Assembly (NCBI GenBank): GCA_025266875.1 | Contig: JALLLT010000052.1 | Coordinates: 227,189 to 291,188 of the forward strand | Direction: 5' to 3' | DNA: 64,000 nt | From: Fennellomyces sp. T-0311 | Taxonomy: Eukaryota > Mucoromycota > Mucoromycetes > Mucorales > Lichtheimiaceae | Part shown: one piece after another, positions 22,938 through 34,502 of the stretch | Numbering within the stretch: position 1 is the stretch's first letter | Layout: each line of letters begins with the position of its first letter | Notes under the pieces: model-generated | What the model saw: only the letters and a program-made list of their open reading frames with translations | What the model was told of the DNA's origin: nothing | The model's database searches: none | Position numbers and translations under genes: made by a program

Positions 22938-23768
22938 TCAAAGCACTACAGGCCAGCGTTGGTCGACCACCATATGCTCTGGACCGAGCGGGGGAGCACG
23001 CACCATGACGACATCCTCGTCAGCTTTGGCCTGCGGCATCTCGATGTCCTCATCAAGGAGCAGGATCATCGAGAATCGCTCGGCAAGGTGGTCCATAGTG
23101 TCAAAGACACTCAGCCGAGCAAATTGGGTGATGAGGTCACCTACCGCGTCATCTTTGTCATTGTCAGTAACATGTTTAACCGCGCCTTCACCAACTTTTT
23201 CGTTACCAGTTTCGTCGTACTCTTCCGCAACTTCTTCATCACCGATGTCGTCGTAGTCTTCCTCGACGAAGGCAATCGAGAACAATGGCACACGCACACG
23301 AACAGCACCAACTTCTTCTTCCTCTTTGCTCGCTGCATCCAGGCAGACAACAGCGGCATCATCGTCATCATCACCTGATTTGATCGGGGGAAAAGTCAGT
23401 ACGAAAGCTTCATTTTCATTTTCATTTTTGACACTCTTACCTGGAGACGGCAAGGGACTGGCGGGAGAGGGCAAAGGACCGGTGGGAGGAGGAGAAGGAC
23501 GGGCGGGAGGAGGAGGAGGATGGTTGCAGCGGGGAGGTTGCATGCAAGCGGCGACAAAGTAGAAGGAAAGGAAGAAAAACGAGAGGAGTTCTTTGATGGT
23601 CTCTACACCTGTTGGTGAGAGGGTTGGAAGAGAGGTAAAGAGCGGGAGAGAAGACAGCGGAGGCAGGGTGGGCAGAGAAGGCATGGCGCCAGAGAGACGG
23701 TGGAAAATAGCAATAGTGATAACAGTGTAGGCAGCAGCAGCAGCGAGGCGCGCGCAAGAATCGGACAT
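22938..23768 (-). CDS. Proline-rich/acidic protein of the foldback element, right copy
   Basis: Second copy of the gene at 18076-18903, 276 codons from the ATG at 23768. The same 66-base in-frame intron (23440-23375) is present, so the spliced form would be 254 residues. Exon 1 differs from the left copy at about 14 residues (for example in the segment after YTVI and in the proline-rich part). Exon 2 differs by one substitution (I to V) and one extra Asp, and its DNA is almost identical even at silent sites. Both copies are intact, in contrast with the decayed transposase alongside. No family recognised. Confidence 0.6.
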   Translation of the reverse strand: MSDSCARLAAAAAYTVITIAIFHRLSGAMPSLPTLPPLSSLPLFTSLPTLSPTGVETIKELLSFFFLSFYFVAACMQPPRCNHPPPPPARPSPPPTGPLPSPASPLPSPGKSVKNENENEAFVLTFPPIKSGDDDDDAAVVCLDAASKEEEEVGAVRVRVPLFSIAFVEEDYDDIGDEEVAEEYDETGNEKVGEGAVKHVTDNDKDDAVGDLITQFARLSVFDTMDHLAERFSMILLLDEDIEMPQAKADEDVVMVRAPPLGPEHMVVDQRWPVVL

Positions 23769-24914
23769 GGTCAACGAGTGAAGAAGAGAAAGAAAGGGAA
23801 AAGGTAGAAAATGACCTCTTTGCCCTTTTGATTTTTAGCGGTATCTTAATTTCTCTTTTCTGCTCATGCTGGGAAGCCGCAGTAATATGAAGATCAAAGA
23901 AGCGCGACGCGAACCGCAACTCTGATCTGAGACAAGTTGTCGTATCCACCAGCAACGGTTGTCCCAGAAACAAATAAATCCTGCACAGACCTTCGCTAAC
24001 CCCTTAAACCCTGAACACACGGTCGGCAGCCCGAGTCATTGCATGACAAGAGGAAACCCATTTTAAAAAACATACAACCGGAACGTGTTGCCGATCGCGC
24101 AACTGAAAAGTACATTTCGTATTTTAAAAACGCAAATTGGCGACATTGTGCATTGGGATTCGAAATGTCAATGGCGAATGAGCTCATTACGGAAGCGCTT
24201 CCCTGTGAAGCTATTGGTTGATCGTCGGTAGCCAAATACGGAACACAGCTCCGGCAAGCTGAATTGACGTGCACGTTTCACAACAGGCGATCTTTTGCAC
24301 CATGTTTATATATTAAGGGTATCGTTTCCGTTTAGCAATGCTTTGTCTGCGTACTCCGTTTCCGAAGATTATTGAAGCAACAATCAGGTATGTAAGGCAC
24401 AGTGTACCTCGTTTCCATACGGAGCACTATTCCGTTACGCCGTTTAATTTCGCTTAAACAAATAAAGATTCAGCTTAGACAGTAATCAACACATTTTAGC
24501 CTTATAATGTACCAGTTAACAAGCAGAGGTCTGAAGAAAAAGATGCAATCACTTTTTTTCATATCCTAATATCTCATATACTAAGCATCCGCGTGCTGCA
24601 GTTCAAAAACTAGAATACACTCCTATATCTTTTCTAATGATTTACTTTAATGGACTACGTGCTCATTTGTTTTTGGTGGTAGCCACTATAGAAGGAAAAT
24701 GGTATGTCATCAAAAAAAGGTGGAGTAGATTTTTCGGGATTTGAAGTCAATCTTATACGGATCGACGGTAACATTAAAGTCTTTCTCTTGCAGTTCTTCA
24801 TAGCTACGGTCTGCTTAAATTGATTCCCTGCATATAGAAACTAGAGTCGACTTTTCAGTCGCAGCAAAAAGCTCTAATAAAGAGTTTTGCAGCCGCAATG
24901 CAGTGCCTTTGTCG

Positions 24915-25911
24915 TCAGAACCTTTTTTCGAACTTGCTCTTCCACTGAACCCGAAAACTTTTCAATCCATTGGGGTATTTGTCACCCAAACGCTTGCAAA
25001 GATCCTTAAAAATTGCTTCAAAGAGATTTACAGTGAAATTGCCATAGTAGTCATACAGATCTGGTGTAATTCCAGCTTTTCTGACACGTTCCGGTAGGAA
25101 TTTAAACTCTTCTGCATCTTGAAAGGGCCTTCCACGCTTTGGTTGTTTTGAATGACGTGTTCCATCTGCTACTAGCCAAGTAATTACACCATCTCCATCC
25201 TTAACGGTCTTAGCACAGAGGCGGTTGTCTTGACAATATATGATGAATCCACCGAATATCACCAACAGATGCCTCCTTCCTTTTTCAATCACAGATCCAC
25301 AATGCGGAAGCCAGGTCAGACGGCTAGTGTGGCCAGTATAGCAGTACAATCGTTGAGAAAAACTTCTGGAGTCTTGGGGCAGTAATCTCTCTTACCAGTA
25401 GTAAGATTACAGAGTCACTCTGTAACATACTGGTGATGATATTTGTCAATACCCCGTGCGTTCAGCCTTATGTCTACACCATAATAGAGGCTCATTTGAT
25501 GGAGATGGTTTTTAAGGCTCCGGGGCTCAACCCACTGACTGTGCGTTTTGTATAACTCGGCTGCGATAGACTCAAAAGTTAAACTGTTGCCGAGTTTGTT
25601 GCTTTGTAGGACAATTTCGTGCATATTAGCAACATAATCCGATTCGAGCTCGAGTTTCGGTCTTCCAATGGCCAATCGATCTTCTAGAATTTCATTGGTT
25701 TTGTACATAGCTAATCCTTTCATTGCCGTGCTCTTTCCAATGCCACAGACCTCGGCTGCAAGTTCGCGGGGGTGTGACCGGTAGCTTCTTTCAGGATCTT
25801 CCTATGATTCTTGAAAAAATGAAATACCTTCATTTTCATGCAATATCCGTTTGCCGAAATTGCAGCGCCATTGCGTGTTGGATGTTTTTGTTCCTCTTTA
25901 GCGAGATGCAT
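24915..25911 (-). pseudogene. Decayed transposase, right arm
   Basis: Better preserved counterpart of the left remnant. Reading outside in: a helix-turn-helix-like region FFKNHRKILKEATGHTP; after a one-base frame change near 25730, AMYKTNEILEDRLAIGRPK and SLTFESIAAELYKTHSQWV (a second helical DNA-binding-like part); a stop at 25415; then from 25349 a segment ending in ITPDLYDYYGNFT and IFKDLCKRLGDKYP. The C-terminal catalytic part is unreadable. Probably an IS630/Tc1-like transposase, judged by motif style and the TA-flanked ends. Confidence 0.5.
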
Positions 25912-26998
25912 ACTTAAGCAAAAATACGCGTCTACATATCAGGAACAAATTTTGTTAAGCTCAGAAGACAGATTACATTGGTCAAAAAATGAGATATAAC
26001 AGGAAAACGGTTTGAACGTCAAAAAGTTGATTGCATTTTTTTTCCAGACCTGTAGTCGCAAACCCGGTTTAGATAATCACAGGTCTAGAACGCTTTAGTA
26101 AAAGTAAAATTCGTAGCTTCTGGTTTAGAATCATCCGTTCATCGCGTCAGACACTCAATACTTACGAATCCGGAGGACACAGGAAACCGTAAGAGTGAAC
26201 GCACAAGCAAACATAAAATTCGAATGAATTTGCTTTAACCTGATGGATTCTTGCTAATCATACGTAAGCCAAGTAAGGAACAACTATTAGTGTAGCGGAA
26301 GCCAGACCAAGTCATACAAAGCTGTATTACAGCACTAGCGAAACAATGGTATTGCTACATCAGAAAGAAAAATCCGGAGGAAAACTAACCTATGGTACTG
26401 GTAAAGAACTTATGAAGCAGGACAGATTGGCAGTAGAGATTAACGAAAAATACCTTTGCATTATTAAATGCTGCCGGATAGTACAGCAATCAAGCTAAGG
26501 AACGCAAAACACGGCGCTCACTATACACTGTCAACATATGTAGCTTCTAAGTTAGTTCGTGCAATCGTGACAACCTGCCATGTAGCCGTCGATGGATGAG
26601 TTTGATGGCATGCTATACGATTTTGGTATAACGGCTTTATTAGGTAAATAAAGCAAACAGTGTGGAATCCTGGACTTAGGAGACTTGATAGCTGACTTTC
26701 AATCTGTACGTGCATGAAGAAGCCGATGCTTTCGGTGACTTAAAAAACGCCTCGATCATTTTGGTGCCCATACACGCGGTTTGAACAACAATGTAAATCA
26801 GTGCTCCGACTCGATGGACGTTTTTCAGAACACTAAACTAACATACATGGCGAGCTTATAGGAGCCCCATATGCATCTGAGCAAGACTGTAATGTCTTTT
26901 TTTTTTTTACTTGAGGAGGTTATTGTGTAAAAACAAAAAAGTATTCAATCACTCTTCTCAAATCCACAAACTACTTCACGGGGTATTGTGACAAAGAC

Positions 26999-27200
26999 AT
27001 GTCGCGTTTGCACAGGCTGAAGCATCCGAAAATTCAAGTTCTCACCAAGGAGCCATATATACACGAGAGTGCGTATTCAGGGCACTTGAACCGCAACAAG
27101 CGAACGACTATTATGCTTGTGAGTAACGAAAGTACCTAAAAAGTTACTTGCGCTTGTATAGGTCGTGGCACCTGAGAAGTATTAAACACTTATAAATGAC
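26999..27200 (+). CDS. Possible very small gene
   Basis: An ATG at 26999 opens MSRLHRLKHPKIQVLTKEPY. A GTGAGT donor at 27120 and an acceptor TTGTATAG near 27162 would join it to a short exon ending in VVAPEKY and a stop, about 47 residues in total. Splice signals are reasonable but nothing else supports it. Confidence 0.2.
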
Positions 27201-27327
27201 CATTTGCATATTTTTTAACGTGGTATATAAGGTAATATTATAGATAGATTAACTGATAAGCAGATGGCGACATAGGGTAGTAATCAAATGACAATGTCTA
27301 TACAGATACAACGGTGTGGCCGACGCA

Positions 27328-27699
27328 TCAATTTGCCTTTCTTTTTTCTGGTGGAAGCGTTCTTGGTGTTGCTTTTTGTCCGTCACGTCTGTTCACTGTA
27401 TATATGTTGAGCTCGATCTGATCTTCCACTGAAAAGATCACTGTGCAGAAGCAGTTGGTTGGAGTGATCGGCTTCGCTTTTTGTTCGGATCGACTAATGG
27501 ACTTGTGTTTGTCTTTTGGATTTGACTTTGTTCTATGAGTTTGGACTTGATCCTGGCTCGAACCTGAAGTGTATGATGATGAATTCGGACTTGGCTTTGA
27601 CTTCAAGAATGGGTCGACGTGTTGTCGTAATTGTAATCCCACATTTTTAGCCTCTTCCTGTTTCTGTTGCATCCATGCTCTTGAATCTCTTGGATTCAT
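27328..27699 (-). CDS. Unrecognised basic Ser/Lys-rich ORF, possibly a gene fragment
   Basis: A 123-residue ORF starts MNPRDSRAWMQQKQEEAKNV and continues Ser/Lys/Gln-rich. Directly upstream, in another frame, the strand reads FFRHDPNDCARCCIFQKVTD, which also looks coding, so this may be the 3' part of a larger gene with an unplaced intron or a frameshift near 27690. No family recognised. Confidence 0.3.
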   Translation of the reverse strand: MNPRDSRAWMQQKQEEAKNVGLQLRQHVDPFLKSKPSPNSSSYTSGSSQDQVQTHRTKSNPKDKHKSISRSEQKAKPITPTNCFCTVIFSVEDQIELNIYTVNRRDGQKATPRTLPPEKRKAN

Positions 27700-30600
27700 C
27701 GCCCCCTTCTAATCCTTCACTTTGTATGATGTGTAATCGATCGGTTACTTTCTGAAATATGCAACATCTTGCACAATCGTTTGGGTCATGTCTGAAGAAC
27801 TCCTGTTGGGAAAAAGATATATTCGTGTTGGATGGATATCTGTTAAAAAAAGTGAGGAAACTCAGAACGAAGGTATGATGGCAATCAGTAATTCATTTTT
27901 ATTTCATCTACGCTGCTATGTTCCGAGAGAAAGGCGCAAATAGCATAATTGGCAGCCGTGAACGAGGATATGAAAACTGACTATTGCAAATACATGGTTA
28001 TAGTAAAAAAAAAATTGTTACCATCAGCATATGGAACAACATGACACTAAGAGCTGCCATGCTGGAACGTCCTGATGCTCTGTGTCATGGACAGTAACAA
28101 TTCCTCCTAATTAATTCGCCCAATCAAGTTACTTGCCTGTGTTCCTTCCGATATTCTAAGTTTCCTTCCCCACGTTCCTGATGCTGATCTGTATCAAAAA
28201 AAGAGATCATAGCTATTTCGCCTGCTACTCTTCACGTTCGAGTTCGCAGCGACAGATTTTACTATTCAAGATTCCTTGTAGTATGGCATTTCAAAGGTTA
28301 CTGTTGCGGAAAACAGCTTGTTCGAATGAACCAATTGCAATACTGTTAATACTTCCTCCACGTGTGTGATATTCGAGCTCCTTGATTTCCAAAAGTCAGT
28401 GATCATCGTCATTATCAACAAGTCAAATCACAGACTGTGAGCGAGTTTCGCTTGTTGCTAATGCAGTTGTAGTTGAAGTCACTTGAATGACACTGATGGA
28501 GTGAAACGCGTATATAGATCTAGTTTTACATAGGTCACTGATTCTTTGAAATCGTGGCATCTTTCAGTTCCTATAGAGATGAGCTTTAACTAATGCTGTT
28601 TTTTGTTTCATTAACATTACTGAGTTTCGAGTTCTTTTAGTCAATGAGTTGATTTGGTGTTGGAACTTTGGAATGATTTAGGCAACCATTCACAGCATCG
28701 TGATGGTGAAGAAAAGATTATGGCTCTGTCAATTTATGTGTAAGGTGAACATTTTGAGCGGGATATCAACACTATATCATGCAAAGAAAGTATTCAGCTG
28801 TGTAATACGGGAAAATACAAAGTTTCGAAAGAAAAGAACGGGGGCTTGCTATTTAGAGTTGGTTTGATAAGGTTTAGAAAAGAGGTTGACGAAATCGATC
28901 GGGCACTTACATTCACTAGACGAGTAAGAATAGTCCATCACGAAAGGTAAATCATCAGCATGCCCACCATATAGCCTGCAGTTGCTAGCGGATGACTCGG
29001 TGTTGGCTTGACAATACGCGCGGTTGAAGGTGGTACATAACCAACTGGGGATTAGGATCAATGCTGTAGATTATGGCTCTGTCAAGTCTCGCGCTGTCAA
29101 ATTGCTGTGGGGGCATCTGAGCTCAGAACCATTGATGACCCAACGAACTACTGAAGGCTTGCTCAGTGATCATCCGCTCCATTCCGTTTTGGCAAACCAT
29201 AATAAACGGTGCGCGACAGAGGCTCATGGACCACGGATTCTAGCTACGAATTACATTGAATCCGACTCTATTGTATGTGTTTCATGGTAAGTTTTGATTT
29301 TCAATCATCCAAAACAAAGGTTTTCAGACAAAAACTGATCCTACAAAGACAAACTATCCTATGACTATGGAATTTTGCTTCCGACATCCCCGCTTTTTTG
29401 TTACCGCGTACATCTAGTTAAGAAGCTGATGGAGCGACAGTACCACTGACTTGGCCCAGTAGTTTAGTTTAGTTATGAATTTGAAAAGCAGTCTTACACC
29501 ATCTTATTGGATGACATCTTTTGGTAAGGGCAGGTTCGAATATCTCTTTATCTGTATATCTGCGGTATTAAACTGTCAAGATTTCAATCAAAAGTCGCGG
29601 AGGTCCATGAACTTTACCTGTTTACCAATAATATTTGATTGGACTATGGCATGTTCGTGTATTAAATCTTCGTCTGTGAATGAATTATTGTCATTTTTCG
29701 TGTCTGTTCGCATCAGGTACAGCAGGCACTTGGATCAAAGCGGTGATCTTTACGCAGCGGAATCAATAATGTGAGGACACCATGAATATAGGTGAACAGA
29801 ACGATACGATCTTCGGCGACCCAATATATCGGATAATGTACATCTGACTAGTTCCATCAGGGTGGAAATCGCTGATACGTGCTTATCCGACAAATGGGTA
29901 TCTACGAGAAAAAGCAAAAAAAAAGTCCGATTCCTGCTGGACAAGCATTCTTTTTCATGTGATATTTCTAGAATCATCATGGACCAGTCCGGCCAGGATA
30001 TAAAATCGTACTATGAGCATATATCTCATCATGTAAAATCGCTTTAAACAGCGATACCACCGGTCACGACAGTTTTCATATTTAAAACTTCTGTCTCTTT
30101 AACAGGTTAATTGTAGATCTTTAGTGTGCTCTAAACAGGTATTTCGGGTTAAAAATAAGTTTTTTGCAAGGACATCTATTGCCCATTTGACTGAAACGGC
30201 ACTATTCACCTAGAGTCCGCAAGAAAACCAAACTCCGAACACGTGCAAGGAAAAAAAAAAGCTTTTCATTTCAACAGTGTTCTCAGATTGTGTCCATACA
30301 ACAATTAATCGAGTAATATACGACTGATTAAGTACATCGGATAAACCTTCGCTCGAAACATTATACGAATATACTTATTTCAGACTATACGAGTAAGAGC
30401 CATAATCGCGTTATATGAAAAAACAGCCTCCGTATGCCAGCAAAAGCATTCTTTTTTTTTCGCTAAAAAATAACCCGACCTTACCAACCATTTTAGAGAA
30501 AAACCTGTTTGCTCGTGGACGAATGAGGGAAGTAGTACAGGTACGTAACAAAAAAGATCCAACCTGCTCCGATTCTGGCTGTGGCTGTTGATCGGGAACC

Positions 30601-32133
30601 GCAACACGCATATCACCTCATCAGGTATATTCTAACGCTAACAATTAATAATCGCTCATCCGTTATCAATATCAAATCTTCACGGCCCCTTCCTGTGTAA
30701 AAAAGGTAACAGAGCCGGTTGCTGATTCTGTTTAGATACCGAGGATCTTCGAAAAGGACTCTTTTGGTAATTGGTGAATGCTGAGGACGGCTTGTTCCAA
30801 TCTACCGCAGAACATATGAAGAGAGAGTTCGGTCTTACAAGTATATATATATGTCCATATATATTTTACAAACTAAAATGATCCTTTAAGGAAATGACGC
30901 ACAATATGCATTTTGAACAAGACGTCTTTGCAAATGTTTCAGAAGAGAAAGAGAGAGAGGTGGTCTGTGCTCTTGTGCCTCTATGTTTCAGTTTCATGTC
31001 ACGTCGGCAGTACGACTTACACTTTGTGGACCTGAACCGTTGCCCTGTGCGGAGGTGTATAAGTTTTATATGTGTGTACACTTTAGCACTGTTCCACAAA
31101 AAAGTCTAATTTCGTTTGTGAACCCCCAAAGGAGCATTACGCTGTTGGCATGGTTGCCAAAAAGTGCACCTGAAGGAAATAAGATGGACAATTATTACCG
31201 CGGGATGACTATTCTTCGGATTGGCACGAAAAAGCGAGCGGGAAAAACTTTAGTTCAGTAGGGGTGTTAAGAAAGTCACAATAACACAAAGGTTACAGCA
31301 ACAACACACAAAAAAAAAAAATTAGGCAACAGGCATACCAATGCAGTGTACTGTCCGTGCGCATCGCATCACCATCACTGCCACTTTTTTTTGCTTTTCG
31401 TGCGAGGTAACCATAGAAAAACAATGATCGGCCTATAAGGTGTGTAAATCAGTCCCTAAAAAAGCCCATGGGCCATATGAGCTTTATAATCATGTGGGGC
31501 GCGGAAAAGCAAAAGTTTTGGCCGTTGACTCGGTGACACATTATTTTCCTTACCAAAAAGCCCTTCTCTTCCCCCCAATTGCTGATCTTCCCAGAGATGG
31601 GACGACGAAAGGCGAAAAAGTGTGCGTGGTATGTGGGGAGAGCAGAAAAACAAGACAGGCCAAAAGGCTGGTAATGCATGTGAAACGGTTGTGTAAAGAT
31701 CTTTTTTGGTTAACGCGTGCTGTGTGATAAAGCGATCAGCACCGCACAGCGGCATGACAGTAAGAGTTGGTCCAAAGCGATTTACGGGTACCCCTTGTGA
31801 AACGATAGAAAAAAAAAGTGAATGGCTTTTGACAAATAATCTGGTGGCGGCTCTTGGGCCCACTTTTTTTTCGCACAAGGTTCCACTGCGCACGCCGATC
31901 CCATTACGGATCTCGTATACCTTGAGTGTTATTTAGGCACAAAAATGGGAATTGGTTGAGCGGGTTCCTTGACTTTTTGTTGCGGCTGTCTGCTCCTCAA
32001 CCTTAATAATTTCCCCGACTAAAAAAGCTATTCAAAGCGTTATAAGATTTTTTTTTCTTCCCAACCCTTCTTGCTTCCTCCCCTTTCTCTTTTTCTCTTT
32101 TCATCCTTGGGCGAAAGGAGTACTCCACGCGTC

Positions 32134-34196
32134 ATGAACTCAGTCCACGATTCAAAAGAGTGGCATATGCCACAGAATTTGCCCAGTCCGTCTGTGGCCG
32201 AATCACACTATCCACCTATGGACCATTCCGCCTATCCCCCGCCACCATTCTCGCAGGGCGCGCCGATGCATCCGCCCGTGTAAGTGTTTCTTTGGGTTTG
32301 GCTTGATCAACAACGTTGTCAATTGGGAATCGGGTTCTTGTTATACGCCGTCATATGAAAGGAAAAGAGCAGTAACAGGCGGCGGTAGAAGATTGCGTTG
32401 ATCAATCCCATATATGGATATACTCATCTCACCGTGCTGCGTTCTCTTTTTTTAGGCACCAGCACCCTTCATACACCTCAGCGAACAGCGCTGGTTATCC
32501 AGCAAAGCCAGAGGCGCCGATTGACTCGAGGTTGCCAGGGTAAGAATCACAAACCCCACTATTTTTAGAAGGAGGATCGCAAACTGATTTTGTTTTTTTC
32601 TGCGATAGTGTTCCTCCCCGCCCCAGCCCCGCAACGACGGAACCACCATCGCCGACAAGAACACCATCGAACGGAGCCTATTCGACGCCACCGTTCCACA
32701 ACGCACCGTACATGCAGCCAGGTGTTCCTAGGAAGCGTGGTCGAAGCGATTCTCTATTCCCGCCTGAAACCGGCCCGTTCTTTAGCTCCACAAAGCCATT
32801 CGACAACCTTTACGCGCTCGACAGAACGACTTTGTAAGTCATCTTTGTCTAGAAAAGCTCGCTCTCATGACTGACAATCCGAACCTCCAGGTTGACGCTG
32901 CGAATCCAATCAAAGATGGACCGAGGATTCTTTTTAGCGGACAATGATTGGACGTGCTATCGACGCAATTATTTCCAAGTCAGTAGCGCATTTTCCATTC
33001 ACGGGATCAACCACTACTACACGGAGCATGAACCTCCGTGTCTTGTTCGTGCCGAAGATGGTATGTTTTATCCTGTACGCCGCTTCTTGCTTGGTGTTTC
33101 GGCGCGTGTTTCGAACAGCGACAAACGGATCGAGTTGGTTCAGCATACCCCCAAGCGCGACAAGGGTCCCCAGATGACTCCCCAACCAAAACCAATCACT
33201 CCAGGTGGTAATTTGAGCATGAGCTCCGTGGGCACGAACCAAAACATCGTCACATTTGAACGCATCCAGTTCAAGACAGCCACCGCAAACAATGGAAAGC
33301 GACGTGCAGCACAGCAATACTATGTTTGTGTCATTGATCTCTTTGCCGAAACAGACCAGGGCGATCAAATCAAGATTGCATCGTGTCAATCTGCTGCATT
33401 GGTTGTGCGCGGTCGTAGTCCCGGTCACTACACCGATAGCCATGAGCGTCCTGCCATGTTGCCTGCTGCAGCTCCTCCCCCACCTCCACCTCCACCGTCA
33501 GCTCAATCGCCTCACCATCCTCATCACCATCACCATCCACCACCTCCAGCTGAACATGGTGCCGCGTTTCCAAGACCCCCGTACACGCCACCCAATATGA
33601 TGCCCAATGAATACGGTCCTCCCTCGTATCCGTATTATCCGACGCATTTCGCCCCCATGCCGGCACCCATGATGATGAATCATCAACCATCGTCGTCAGG
33701 TCCCCCACCTACCCCTGGTTACCAAGGCAATCATCATGCGCCACCGCCACCACCTCCTACCTCACAGCACCCCTACATGATTTCGTCGGGCTCGCCACAA
33801 TCGCCTACGCCTCACATGTATAATGGCGAATTTGCGCCTCCTCATCCTCATCCTGCTGTGCATCATGAGGATGGAAAATTGTCCCATCCACCTACTCCCG
33901 GTAACGGTTATGTGCCTACAATGGACCCTGCTGCAGCGGCAGCCGCTGCTGCTGCTGTGGATTGGACTGGCACCCGTTCACGATTGAATTCGACTGGATC
34001 TGTGCAACATCCATCACCGCATCCACATCATCAACAACAACAATCGTATTTCACTGGTGCTCAAGGTACCCCTACTTTGTCATCCAACGCATCTCAAACG
34101 AGCGCTTTCTCACCTACTACGCCGACGACTCCATACGTCGGTGCACGAAAGTATAATGCCGTTACCAATATCTGTAATCAACAACCTACTTCATAG
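32134..34196 (+). CDS. NDT80/PhoG-like transcription factor
   Basis: Four exons: 32134-32279, 32456-32539, 32609-32833, 32891-34196; 586 residues with closing phases. NDT80-type factors (PF05224) have an Ig-like DNA-binding fold and control meiosis, nutrient response, or programmed death and secondary metabolism in other fungi. The domain spans about residues 135-330: FDNLYALDRTTL, then DNDWTCYRRNYFQVSSAF, YPVRRFLLGVSARV, FERIQFKTATANNGKRRAAQ, QYYVCVIDLFAE and the diagnostic ALVVRGRSPGHYTDS. The N-terminus (about 120 residues) is Pro/Ser-rich and the C-terminal 250 residues are Pro/His/Gln-rich with a ten-alanine run, typical of disordered regulatory regions. The upstream spacer is long and pyrimidine-rich. 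I first read the fold as velvet and rejected that. Confidence 0.9.
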
Positions 34197-34502
34197 ATAA
34201 TCTATATTCTTATATATATCCCCACTATTGATCTCTCTCTTCTATCTTTTTCTCTCTCTCTGTCTCGTCTGTTTTTTTATCAAAAACCTCCCTCTCCTCG
34301 CATTTTACTATACTAGTACTATTACTACCTTACTACTGTTATGATATGCTCCTCTTTTTTGTCCTTTTTGTATTTTACTTTCTGTATCTTTTTTTTTGTT
34401 GTTTGCTTTTAGTAATGTCCCCAAGTTTGTATTGCTATAGCCAGTCCTTTAACGGCTGTTGAAAGCCTTTATGATACCAATTTTGTTTTTTTATTCAAAG
34501 TA

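Larger units (their letters stand above)
15787..26051. mobile_element. Foldback-like 10.3-kb inverted element
   Basis: The segment begins AGGTCTGGAAAAAAA and ends with its inverse (TTTTTTTTCCAGACCT). One base outside each end there is a TA (TA-A-AGGTCTGG on the left, CCAGACCT-G-TA on the right), compatible with a Tc1/mariner-style TA target duplication. The arms 15787-19506 and 22071-26051 are inverted copies of each other over their whole length. From outside in, each holds a decayed transposase, a promoter-proximal segment, one copy of a proline-rich/acidic gene, and a tandem array. The spacer 19507-22070 is unrelated between sides. Long inverted repeats with tandem repeats at their inner parts are the hallmark of foldback elements. 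I infer a single mobile unit, but an inverted duplication of a smaller element is an alternative. Confidence 0.65.
22071..26051 (-). repeat. Right arm of the inverted element
   Basis: Inverted copy of 15787-19506. It carries the longer tandem array, the second gene copy and a slightly better preserved transposase remnant. Confidence 0.85.
26052..32133. other. Gene-poor 6-kb region
   Basis: No gene can be defined with confidence. Candidate fragments at 26999-27200 and 27328-27699 are listed separately. Other open frames (29024-29290, 29475-29774, 30894-31261, 31440-31727) are short, lack motifs and conflict with frames on the other strand. The last kilobase, with C/T-rich tracts near 32047-32100, is probably the upstream region of the NDT80-type gene. 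Confidence 0.35.

Noticed and set aside
22834..23256. Open frames running through the tandem array and antis-sense of the cargo gene
   Set aside because: Their peptide repeats come from the array periodicity, and the antisense frame is a shadow of the intact cargo gene.
15787..26051. RIP-like mutation explaining arm differences
   Set aside because: Transitions dominate in one stretch of the transposase, but the near-identical inner halves and lack of a consistent directional bias do not fit RIP.
32891..33440. Velvet-domain reading of the factor
   Set aside because: WTCYRRNYFQVS and VVRGRSPGHY are NDT80/PhoG signatures.
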